From the NCBI GenBank assembly GCA_023105745.1, contig JALGQZ010000018.1, positions 21,164,132-21,228,131 on the forward strand: a DNA stretch of 64,000 bases, read 5' to 3'. Of this stretch, positions 34,790-46,450 are shown one piece after another; position 1 is the stretch's first letter, and every line of letters starts with the position of its first letter. The translations under genes were made by a program, and so were the position numbers. This DNA is from Austropuccinia psidii. Its lineage: Eukaryota > Basidiomycota > Pucciniomycetes > Pucciniales > Sphaerophragmiaceae. The notes beneath the pieces are model-generated. The model did not search any database, was not told the origin of the DNA, and saw only the letters and a program-made list of their open reading frames with translations.

Positions 34790-35990
34790 ATTTTTCATTG
34801 ATTAATGTCAAAATGCATTCCAGATCTGAAATTGGCCTGCTTGATGACAATTCTGCCATAGTGAGATCCATCTGGCATTGCTTTTACTTCAGTTCCAATT
34901 CCCAATTCCAATTTTCTTTTTCAAATTCATATTTCATGGTGTGCTGTTTCTTGTCAAACTTCATTTGCTTTTGTAGCTTGACTTCTTCAAACCATTTCTT
35001 TTCCATATTCCTCACTTTCTCTCAATGATACCTCTACTTTTCCCACCCAAAATGAGAATTATCACTGGCTTCATGGGCTGAGTAGCCTGAATTTTGTCAG
35101 TGAGATTGATCAGAGTAGCCCTACATTCATGACATACCCTTTTTCTGTGATTCAAGAAAATTCACATATGTAGGTACAAACATACCCATTGACCTTTTCC
35201 TAGATCCACTGTTGTCATTCAAATGGGTATCAATGCTTGATTATGCTTCTGTGTTTGATGCATTATGCATTTACTTTGCCGTTCAAAGGAAAAATAATAA
35301 AGATTGGATTTCATAAATATGAGGCTCAAACATACTTACTGATTCATCTTAAATGTTTTTATCTTGAACTAAGTAATCATCACTATTAAGCAAAGGATGA
35401 AAATTGAGAGGTGATTCCAAAAAATCATTCTCCTTTAAAATACAAATGAGCTTTAATTCTCTCAGCTAAACAGAAAAGGAGACAATCATTTCCCTTATTA
35501 AGCAAAATATCATCATCATTATCATCACCATTTAAGCTGTTTTTTTTGTTGCAAATCATAGTGTGAAATGGGAGTGAAAGTGGGCTTGTGGCCAAAGAGT
35601 GCATCAATTTAAGAATAGAAAGGACACAGACTTTCAAGATGTTAACTCATTTATTTGATTCCTTTACTCTCATCTTATTTTTTTAGTCCATCCCCAGTTA
35701 AATGTTCAGATTTTGTTTCTGCCATATACTTCTTTTTATCTGTTTTCCATTGATCTCAGATGCTGCTTGAACTAAGGTTTAGGAAATGTTTTGATTTCTT
35801 GTTGACCTTAATAGCCATAGGCTGAAACCCTTGCTTCTTTGATAAAGGTGGCCTTCTGATTGATGTTGAACCACTAGTACCAAAACATGACTTGAAATTG
35901 GATTTTATTGAAGGCCAATTAATTAGGGTTAAATAATCAGTATGGATAAAGTGACCTGATGGATGAGGAAGACTGAAGGTGATCTTCATA
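34790..35990 (-). pseudogene. Harbinger accessory (Myb/SANT-like) protein relic
   Basis: Such proteins bind the terminal repeats and help the transposase enter the nucleus. On the minus strand, DQWKTDKKKYMAETKSEHL at about 35755-35700 resembles the W...KKKY...TG helix of SANT-like/trihelix domains. An acidic run lies near 35520. A charged, coiled-coil-like tail (KWFEEVKLQKQMKFDKKQHT) lies at about 35010-34890, ending near 34795. Several stops separate these pieces. The identity is inferred from position in the element and these fragments. Confidence 0.45.
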
Positions 35991-36211
35991 TCTGAATTGA
36001 TTTGTTTTGCTTTGGAACAAGCTATTATTATATGGATGAAGAAAAAGAAATGGATTGAAAGCCTTTTGATCAGATTGTTAAAAATGGGGTGTGGAAGAAT
36101 ATGCTGTACAGTTGTGAATTATGCATACTCATTTGGGTTAGGTTGTAAACTAAAATACCAGATGCGTGGGATTTGGTAGAGATCCCATGTGATTTAAACA
36201 TGAGAACCCTA

Positions 36212-36285
36212 GGATTTAGTGTTGGGATTTGGAAGCCAAATTCCACATTATTTTAAGGCAGGGTTTGGTGAATTTAACACCCCCA
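36212..36285 (-). repeat. Right terminal inverted repeat of the Harbinger element
   Basis: Imperfect inverted match to 30368-30440. The outermost bases are ACACCCCCA, followed by ATA at 36286-36288. Confidence 0.6.
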
Positions 36286-36288
36286 ATA

Positions 36289-37443
36289 CATGGTTTCAAT
36301 CAATTATTCACTTTGAGAAACTTCATATCTAGAAAATTGCAACACATACTTTCAGTCTTGTATTACTTTACTCAAAAACATGGGTGAATCTGTTTTATTT
36401 TCAGGTCTCACCATTCCTTCATTTTTGGTAAAGAACTTCTTATTGAAATATATTTTCCAATTTGCGTAATGAAGGCTTTCAAAAGGGGCTCATAATATGT
36501 GGATTATTAAGATCTTCAAAATTGTAACCCATTATTTCTCCTTTTCATTATCCCAGTTAACAATACTAATGAATGAAATATAATTAAGTATTTTCCAAAA
36601 ATCATCAATGTGGTTATATTTTGTTTCAGAGTAGCCAACAAGCAGAAAATTCCAACTTTACATATCTAAGATTTTGGCATCTTTAAATAACACTAATGAG
36701 GGGTCCTTTCTCAAAAGTAAAGAAATTTTATGCTCATCTACTTTGGTTAATAGAATCTTTGAAAGCCATGAATTTCACATTTCTTATCCAATCTTAATTC
36801 AAGTTTCATGTTTTAAATTAGGGGACTTCCCATATCATAGAGGTACCTCTTTGAGTGGTATCCTGCCAGTTCAGCTAATTTCAAGGTTAGTTTTTAAGAA
36901 CATTATTTGTGTCATCTTTCATTCAATGCTGTGCTCAGGTTCAGTCATATACTAATCCAAAGGTGCCATGATAAGCTTTTGTCCCATGATCTTTAAGCTA
37001 AGTGAGATATAATATCACAAACCATATTAAAAGCACTGTTAAAATCCCTTTCAAATAAGACTCTAGTATTTGAGAGCTAATTGGAATAGAAGATCCATTA
37101 GGATCATTGAAAAATTGTGACAATACTTTTCCTTTTTTTGTTTGATCAAGAATCCTTGGTTCCTATGTTTTATTTTCTTATCACTATTCTAATTTACTAC
37201 CAAACATGTAAATACCCATTTCTCCCTTTCCCCAATTGAATATTCCTTTTTTTGGACATAATTGCATTAAAATTCACCTGCAAATCTACCTCAATTTATA
37301 CTTAAATGTCTCAATTTCTCAAAGAAAAGTCTCTTTTCCCCCTTATAATTAGTATTCTTTATACCAGTGGGAATAAAATAATTTCCTTTTGTATATATCA
37401 GATCAACAAGTAATAATAATGTCCTAAAAAGATTGAATCTTAT
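36289..37443. other. AT-rich region, no gene recognised
   Basis: A 93-codon plus-strand frame at 36674-36955 has no recognised domain and no coding context. Nothing else seen. Confidence 0.35.
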
Positions 37444-39230
37444 TGTGAGCCTTAGAGGTATTTTTATATACCCAAAAGACCACAAAGAATAAAAATGATA
37501 TAATTATGAATAAAATGAATGTATTTATATTATAAAAGGAATTAAAATAGAAACATAAAGTTTATATATAAAATTAAAACTTTAATTGTAGGCTGAAAAT
37601 AAAATTAATTTGAAATTTAAAATTGTGAAAACACCTTTTTACTTGAAAAAATTAAGTAAAAATGAATTTTCGAAAAATATAGTAAAATTAAAATATTTTT
37701 GGGAAAAAGTTAAATAGAAATTATTATAAATTTTTATCTTATAAATGAACATATGAAAATTCTTTCACCATTGTATTCCTCATAAACAACAAGATGGGGT
37801 CATCTCTGGGTAGAATTTCTGTAACTCAACTCTAAACAAGCTTAAATTAAGTTTTTAGTATTTTCTGTATAAAAATTGAAAATACTCAAAATCTTAATTT
37901 AATTCACATCACATGTGGTGTTATCCATCAATTTCTGTGTTAAAATTGAAGTGTGGTGTGTATTTTAGAGGTTATGAGGAATTGAAGTATGTTTGATCGA
38001 AATGTCAAAATGTGTGCATGTATTACATAGGTTAACTTTGGTCTACATAGTAAGTATCAATTTTTACAGTTGTTTACTGTAAAAACTCAATTGAATTAAA
38101 TATTTAAATTACAAGTATAATACATTATGAGGAATTAATGAAAAAATGAATTGGAAAGATTAATGCTGGGGGGGAAGGAATCTTGGCTCCAAGGGGGCCT
38201 GACTCCCCCAAAGTTCTTGCTGACAGGTGTGGGTTGTCAAAATTCACGCAAAGGCTGATCACTTTTGGCCTGGAATTGAGTCACAGGATCTTTGACTCAA
38301 TTGAAGATGAGGTTTTGATATCAACCAGGGCAGTTTTAACTGTTTTGAAGAGGGTAAAACTACCCTTAAGCTAAACCAATATTGGTAAAAAAGTTCGAAC
38401 TGGTTTTGAGGTATCTTCAATTCATTCTGATGTGTTTTGAAGGCTTTAAACAAAGTATTACTATATCAATGCCTGCAAGAAAGGACTAAAATGGCTAAAC
38501 CAGCCCTTTTTTGTCTGAACCAGGGTTCAATGATGCCATAATTGGCCTTTCTCATTTCAGTATTTTTTCTCATAGCTGATTAAAGTAAATTTTACTTTTG
38601 GAGTAAGAAAATTGGTGGCTACAAAAAAATGTTTTCTTTGCCCCACTTTTCTCTTCATGTTAGAATTAGTTTGAACACTTTTAAACCAATCAATAAAAGA
38701 TTACAACCACCCTTTTTAAATAATTTCAAGCCTCTTAACAAAGCAAGCAAATCATTATAGCAATTTTTTGTAAGTTTCTAATCATTTTTACCCTTGAACC
38801 ACCCCATAAGTCAATTGAAGCATTTTTAATCACTTTTAACTTTGTCACTTGGTTTCTAAATTTACTCTGGTCACTTTGGGCATGTCTTCTCTTTAATATT
38901 ATTTTTAAAGAATTTCTTCTTATATTGATTTCCTGCAGTTCTTTGCTCAATTCATTCTAACTGAAATTTCTCTTGAAGAAATTTCTTTTGTAGCCTTAAA
39001 TATCTCTTGTAGAGCATTTTTGGATAAATGTTTATTGTTGGTAAAACAATAAATCTTTATATTATTACTTTTTTATACTTTTAAGGCTAAAAGCAATAAG
39101 TTTGACATATTTTTTTAAAAAGTATTAAATATTAACATTTTTAATCATATTGTACCTTATACAAATTTTGAGGACAGGAAAAATACTTGATTTTCAATAA
39201 ATGTTTCATATGCACACCTTACACTTTTCT
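37444..39230 (+). repeat. LTR-like repeat R, copy 1 (probable solo LTR)
   Basis: Starts TGTGAGCCTTAGAGGTATTT. It aligns along its length with 49136-50055 and then 59589 to about 60420, the copy interrupted by element B; for example the 38310-38370 segment matches 49990-50045, and 38398-38450 matches 59612-59670. The length near 1.8 kb, the TG start and the position of the second copy just upstream of a Ty3 gag suggest an LTR. The right end is uncertain. Confidence 0.6.
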
Positions 39231-39333
39231 GCTCCAATCATTCTTATTGTCACAAAGTGAATCAAGGGAAGCCTTGATCTTTTGAAACAATAAAGTGCAT
39301 GAAAACATTTGAAAACTCATAGTCATTTTTATA

Positions 39334-40600
39334 TGTGAGCCTTGAACTATATTTTAAATACCAAAATAGGCCACAAATAGCTCCCAAAAACATTTGGACT
39401 ATAAAAAACCCATAAGGTATGTATATATCCAAAAAAAAATCATTTTTAATAAGTAAATAAGATGCATAAACACTTTTTGAGTAATTAAATCCATGTATTC
39501 AAGGACAAATTTGGATTCTGCACAAAGGTTAACCTAGGGTAACTCAATAGTTCTAGAGGGAATAAATCTCAACTAACTCTACAAGGTGGTAATCCAAAAA
39601 AATCTTAAGAACACATAAAAAAATTGTCAGATTTTCTGGTTTTCACCTTGTCATGCTAAAATAATGGAATTCTGAGAAATCCCATATTACATATACACTA
39701 AAATAAGTTCTATACATGTCTCTAGAACTTAGGAATACTGTATTATTGAATAAATTATTGTTGAATCCATAGTGGATATCAGTCTTGAAGGATGAATTAT
39801 TATTTTGAAATAATAAATAGTCAGAGGGGATAAAAGACATCAAAGAGAGCAAGGGTACCCAGCTTCTGAAGCCTCTGAGGCATAGAAAAATTCAAATGTT
39901 TTACTAATGGTTTATACTGCCCATTTATCCTATTAAAGCCTTTTGGGAACTATTTTTACTAAGTTCAAGTCCCATTAATCTTGAGAAGATATCATATAAG
40001 CTGCTTTTCTGATGTTCTCAGATGTTAATGAACACCTTTTACTTATGTAAACAAGTCAATTATTAATAATATAGAATTACTGGATCTAAATGGATTAATA
40101 AAAATACTTTTGGAATAGTAATTATAAAATTACTTGATAGAAAACCTCTTTTGTTATTCTATTTGACTTTAGCAAATAAAAATGGGGTAAAACTACAAAA
40201 ATTCATTAAGAATAAAATCATTCATCAATTTATATAAACATCTCAGAAATAATGGATAATTGAAATTTCAATTTAATATTTTGCTTATAATCTAATTTTG
40301 ATCATTCTATGTGAAATAATGAATCTTCAAAACTTGACAGAAGGCAAATTCTGTGATATAATACCCAATGGTATTAATAAATTTGAGAAAAAATAGCAAT
40401 TTGAGATTAATTGAAGAGATACTGTTATAACGTGATTATTTCTTAACCATAAATTGGTTGTTATCCACATAGAATCAAGGAATGAAGTAATTATTATAAT
40501 TTTACATGCAAAAAAGTGATTTAACCATGAATTCTAATAAGATAAATTGTTTATAATCTATTGGTTTTCTATTTGACTCCTTTTCAAACTTCTGTGAGCT
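39334..40600 (-). repeat. LTR-like relic, family S copy 3 (inverted)
   Basis: Opens TGTGAGCCTTGAAC. It is the reverse complement of the S copy at about 45130-46450: 39505-39550 matches 46240-46285, 39755-39880 matches 45890-46010, and 40322-40365 matches 45380-45425. The far end is estimated. Confidence 0.5.
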
Positions 40601-43600
40601 ATTTTAGACTTGAATTTTCCAAAAATAATTCAAACATCACGTAAAATCTACATATTCATACTACTACATTACTACCAAGGTATTATGACAGTATTCTTAA
40701 TATATCAAATCTCTTTGAATGATTGAAAGATTTGAAATTAACAACATTAATGTTAATTTCAATAGTAGCTTAACAACTTCAAAGTTTATAGTTTATAAAT
40801 TTCTAATTGAATTGTTGCAAGTACACAAGTACCTTCAAATTTTACTCAAAAGTCTTCAGCTCCTTAAATTCTACATATATTTAGGGTGTTGAATTTTTAT
40901 TGAGTTGTTTAATGAAATTGCGAATTTTTAATATATTTTTCACTTATAAATTTGGTTCCAATTCATAATACAAAGAGGTAAGTCTATTAGGTCTTTTATA
41001 CCTCATTTCTTTCAAATATCCCTATAAAAGAATAATATCTCATGTTATTGTTTCATAATGATATTTTTCAATATTTTTTGGTTCATAAAGCTATATTTTG
41101 AAATGAAGACTCTGTTTTCAGTAATATTGACTCCGGTAGCGACATATTATTATTATCTTGGTAACATATATTTTGATAATAGAGTGATTGCTTACTAGCA
41201 ATTATTAGATAATTGTATTTCTTACATCTATACTTTCTATAACATAAATTCATTAGTAATTTTGTAATATTTTGGTATTGTGAAGTTAAAAACCTTGTGT
41301 TTATAATAAGGTTCCTCTATATTACTGATTTTGTGGCGACAATAATAGTATATTAGTATTCAAGACTAATTTTTCCCTAGAAAAGATTTGAATAGTATTC
41401 ATTCATGGCCTATAAAAGATTCGTTCAAGGGATATTCATTAATTATTCTGGAAATCATTCTCACAAGAAGCTTAAACAAATTCAAAAATTGAGTATAAAG
41501 GGTAGGAAATCTTGCCTTACTTTCACTTCAAAAACTATCAACCCTTAAAAATAACCACAATATTACCATCTTCTCATAATCATATTTTTTCATATTATTG
41601 AAAGTATTCTCCAAGATTAAAATTCATAAAATACCTGCCCTTAGATCTTATTTTACTAGTTTCATTTGAGGATCACCTCTTTTGATGTAAAATACAGAGA
41701 TCAGTAATTGAAGGTCAGAAAATTTCTCTTGAATACTACATTTCTCAACCTCAAGATCCATCAGAAAGAGAAGGATCACTATTATTCCAAAAGAAATTTG
41801 AGTTTCACTCAATATATCTTGAACATCTTGCTTTGCGAAAATGCTATAATGTCTCATCTCTGTACAATCATCATTTTCCTTTATATCAATTTCTGAAAAA
41901 TATCTTGGACAATCAATATGTTTCCTCCACAGCTAGAATTTGGAACAACCTTAATGTGACTGAATATCTTTACAGAAGTAACTGAAACTTTCATTGGCCA
42001 GTATTTTCAAATTTAATAACTCTAATGAATTCCAAAAACACTTTATGACTATCCTGGGCTCATGCTAAAATCAAAAACTGTAGCTACTCACTAATGATTG
42101 TTATTTTCAGATACGGTTTTGAATATTCTTTCCCAATATTTCCTTCAGGAACACATTATATGAATTATAGTTAATAATTGAACTTTTAGCAATCTGATGT
42201 CTCCAAATGCTTAGGGAATTATATCAGAATTTAATACTGAAAGAAATTTCATTAAATTCATGCTACACACCTTGGAACTTATTTATGTAGGGGATTTGGT
42301 AAGGAAGTCTTTAATGAGAAATACACATGTAATATTTTTTTGAGTTTATAAAATATTCCTTTAACTAAAGACCCGATTGTATTTTGGCTTCTTATATTAA
42401 TTTACGAGAAAGAATGATCCTCTTTAGTTCACTAACCAACATCCAAGGAAAAGATTGGATTGAAAGATAAAGAAGAATACTTCACAGGTTTAAGTCAGAC
42501 CTAATTAACAATAAGTCACAGTAGCTTTAGTAGCAAATTATAATGAATAATATTTCTTAATATTGTCACGACATTTTATTCTTTAATCTTGTTTCATGAA
42601 GTCCTATTTGTTTCAAATACTTCACTATTTTTTATATCCTTATTAAGTGAAAAGAAATTTCCATAAAGGTCCCAAAAGTAATTTCTCAGTATATCATAAT
42701 CTCCAGTGATAGCAGATATAACTTTTCAATATAAATTAAGAGTTAAAAAGAAAATTTTTATTATTATTTATTAAATTGGGCTCTACTACTAAATTGAATA
42801 GCCGATTATAATTTCAGAGAGCCTTAAGAAAGGGGTGAATGTGCAAAATTCTCATCTAATGTAGAAACCACCACCTCCGAGGTGGATTAAGCTATAGTGG
42901 TACACATAATAAACAGAACCTCTCAGGTGGTTTGTCAATAGAGTAGCTATTAGTATGATGAGACTCTCCAAATTTTACACAAAGAGACTTGCTCTTTCAT
43001 GGGGCCGAAGCTCTGAGCCATCTTCAAAAAATCTCAGCATTTAAGTATATTTTTCAAATATTTTCAACCTAAATATAATTAATTTTCTAAAAAAAAGGCG
43101 GGAAATATATATTCAAAGCCACTCCCTTCTTTAATAAGCTGAGAAAAATCCAGAAATGCTATTGTCCTTTCTTGTTTGATTTTATGAATGATTTAGCTGA
43201 CTTCATTGTTTCAGGGTCAATCTCATGTTTAATAGCAAGATTAAGAATATGAGCTAAATATTCAGTAATAAAATATTTGGGTAACCCATTTTTAAGAACA
43301 GAAAACTGGAAGGGATGGGGATGCAGTTAATTATTTAAGTTTATAAGCAAATTATGTTTTTTGAGTGATAACCAGAAACTCTCATCTCATTCTGATGCAT
43401 ATATCTTCAGGTAACTAGATGGAAGTTTTTTAATCCTTGGATTTCTATTGCTTTATAATTGACTGAAGCTCCTAGATATTTTAAAAGATTTTTGATTTAA
43501 GCCATGGTACTACTAGCTGCAAAAATTATTTAAACTGGAAAATTCCAGAGTGAATATCACTAAATCAGAAGGCTTGAAAATTTTAAAGATGTCTCATGTT

Positions 43601-45129
43601 CGTGCTGAAATATTAGGAGTTTCATCATTATTATTCATCTTGTTTTGATTTGATTTCTTAGTATTTTTTCAGAAATATCAGCCCATGTCTCTTCAGCTGA
43701 AATGTTTACACTATTAGATGGTGTCATTAAATTTTGTTATTAAAAATAATTTAGAGATCTCATTATCAGGTCCACTCCTTATTCAGAATGGATTTTTTCA
43801 CATTTTTCTTCCCTGAATTTTTGTAAAAATGGAATTAAATTTTCTGTTTGTTGCATGAAAAGCTTGGTTTGATTAATTTTTAATCACCAAGGTGGGTTCT
43901 CCAGGGATAATTATTTTTTAAAATGCTTATCAGCTTGGTAATATCTGTTTTCAAGAAGGAGGATGTTTATCATGCACAGTATGGTCAGCTTGCAAAGGAA
44001 TAGACATGGGGGTTATAATTTTTTGAGATTGATGTTTGGTGAAAATAAATGAAAGATTGATTTTTTCATTTGATACTTTTTTGAAAGGAGAAGTTGCATT
44101 TATCATTACCTATGATTCTGGGATATCACATAGGTACTACACCTTTAAAATTGGGTAAATGTTTAAAATAAATAATAATAAGATTATAAGATGAGAAAAA
44201 ATAATGAAAAGGGGTTATGTGGAAATGAAATTCCTTGATATTTGAGCTTTGTATTTCTGATTAAATATTTTTTCAGAATCAACTGAAAATTAGTCCAAGA
44301 GCATTGGGGAACGCTCAATATCATGTTGACCCACCTTATTCTCACTTCAGGGCCCTCATTGATTTATAACTCCCATTACAGCAATGATGGTCTGCATTGA
44401 ATTCCTTCATAGTCTTGATGAGGTTGTGTAAAATTATCCAGTGGTGATTTAACAATTCATAATAGTAATGGAAAGTTCATTTAATATCTTATATTGATAG
44501 AGCTGATAGAGCTCATTTCTGTTGTAAGGTCTATCTATAAAACTCTTGATAATATTACAATTAATGAAGGGTACAATGAATGTTCTTATGAGAGATGATA
44601 AGTAAATTCATTCTAACTGGAAATAAATAAATAATTACTTAATTTTTTCTTTTCCTTGATATACATTAATAGTGATTATAGAATTAAGTAGTCATTGTCT
44701 GCTAGAATGAATGAAAAGAAGCATCAATAATAAAACCTCTTATTTAAACAAAGTGAAATTATCCTAATTGATAAATATCTTTTGCAAGAATAGTTATATT
44801 TAATTATTGAAGGAAACTACAAGCTCTAGTAATTTAATCAAAGACTCACTAACACTATAAAAAATATCTTGAAAAGAAGTGGCAGAGTGATTTTACAGAG
44901 CATTTGTGGATTTAAAGAATAAATAAATAATTTATAACAGTAATACAACAGTTTGTAGTTAAACACTATTGTAAATACTATAATATTTGCATTCAATGTC
45001 TTTCTGGCTGATTTATAAAGTTAAATTCTCAACAATGATTTTAACCAATACTTACTTTTTGGTATTGATGATAAGATTTAATGATAAGATGATGTTGGAG
45101 AAAGTCAGCAAGAGTAGGCCTCTTTTAAG
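40601..45129. other. AT-rich region, no confident gene
   Basis: The only hint of coding is on the minus strand at about 43270-43170 (YLAHILNLAIKHEIDPETM), which recalls the CxxHxxNL region of hAT transposases but is too short to call. A 69-codon minus-strand frame at 41648-41857 is unrecognised. A short palindrome, CCACCTC-C-GAGGTGG, lies near 42872-42886. Confidence 0.35.
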
Positions 45130-46450
45130 TCTACAAAAGCTCACAGAGCCTTTCCATGGGGAAATATGAAAAGCTAATTCACAATAGACCTTTTATCCCC
45201 TTTGGATTATTGGTTACATCACTTGTTGTCAAATAAGATTATCATAATTATTTAATTAAGTCATTTTATGTGACTGCAAACCCATTTATGGTTAGGAAAT
45301 GAATGATTAACTAATGAAAATATTTTTAATTTAAAAACTAACATTGGTTTTTCAAATTTATTAATTTTATAGGAAATATTGTGACAGGTTGTATTTTCTG
45401 TGGATTTTTGAAGATTTGGTGCTTCACATGAAATTATCAAAAATGGACTGTAGGTAAAACTTTCAATTTGAATTATGAATTCATAATTATTTTTGGCTTT
45501 AGCATAGATTATCCTTTTTTTCATTGGTACTGAAATTTTCGGAAATATTCATGAATAGTTGTATTCTTAATTAATCTTTGAATCTTATCCCTTATTTCTA
45601 TATAGAAAAGCAAATATCATAGTGGCAGCTGGTTACCATGAAGTAAATGCATAGATAGTAGTACCAAAAGGGTTTCTATTAATCTTTTCTTCATTCATCC
45701 ATTGAAAGTAATGAGTGATGGAAATGGGTACAGCAGTCAGAATTGCTCATTACCTCATTTTCATGTCAAAACTAGCAGCTTATTTGCTATTTTCTCATCA
45801 TTGAATGGGATTTAAACTTTGTAATCAGTTTCCTAAAAGTTTTTAATAGACTAATGCTGGAATTATCAGCCATGATTCCAGGATTTGAAGCTTTCCACCC
45901 CTCAGAGGCCTCAGAAGTTGGGTACCCTATCTCTTTTTGATGTATTTTGTACCCCTTAGCTATTTTCATGTCAAAATTGGTAATTTAGGCTTAAAGACTG
46001 ATATCCACTATGGGTGTATCACAGCATTTTTTAATAATAGAGTGAGCTTAGGTTCCACAAAAATTCATAATATTATTCTTAGTGTATATTTAACAAAGGA
46101 TTTCCCACATTCCCATTATTTTGGAAAGAAATTGAGAAAAACAAAAATTTCACAATGCTTTCATGTGGTTTCTGTGAATTTGTGTGGAATTATTTTGCAT
46201 ATTACCACTTAATAGAGTTAAATTAAGCTTATTAACTCTATGGAGTTACCCTGGTTGAGCTTTTGTGTGGAATCCAAATATGGCCTTATATACATGGATT
46301 TACTTACAAAAAAAGGTATTCATCTTTTCTTAAATGAAAAATGATAAATTTTAACTATACACATGAAATATGGGCTATGAATAGTGTAAAACGTATTTTT
46401 ATATTCATTGTGTCCTAGTTGGCTATTCAAAATATACCTAAAGGCTTACA
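45130..46450 (+). repeat. LTR-like relic, family S copy 2
   Basis: The best preserved S copy here; it aligns with 4250-5599 and, inverted, with 39334-40600. The right end reads AAGGCTTACA at 46441-46450. With copy 3 it makes an inverted pair about 4.5 kb apart. Confidence 0.5.

Larger units (their letters stand above)
30368..36285 (+). mobile_element. PIF/Harbinger-type DNA transposon, decayed
   Basis: A 5.9-kb element. The left end opens CAGGGTGTAAAAGTGACC (30368) and the right end, read on the minus strand, opens TGGGGGTGTTAAATTCACC. Both ends contain TCCAAATCCCAA about 50-60 nt in. The flanking triplets are ATA at 30365-30367 and ATA at 36286-36288, fitting the 3-bp target duplication of this superfamily. 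Inside are a DDE transposase relic on the plus strand and a SANT-like accessory relic on the minus strand, the usual two-gene content of PIF/Harbinger elements. All genes carry stops. The boundaries rest on imperfect terminal repeats. Confidence 0.7.

Noticed and set aside
36674..36955. 93-codon plus-strand frame as a host gene
   Set aside because: No domain, no splice context and no conserved motif; AT-rich surroundings.
44300..44470. Transposase or gag fragment on the minus strand
   Set aside because: A slightly GC-richer patch without a domain; frames are broken and the resemblance could not be supported.
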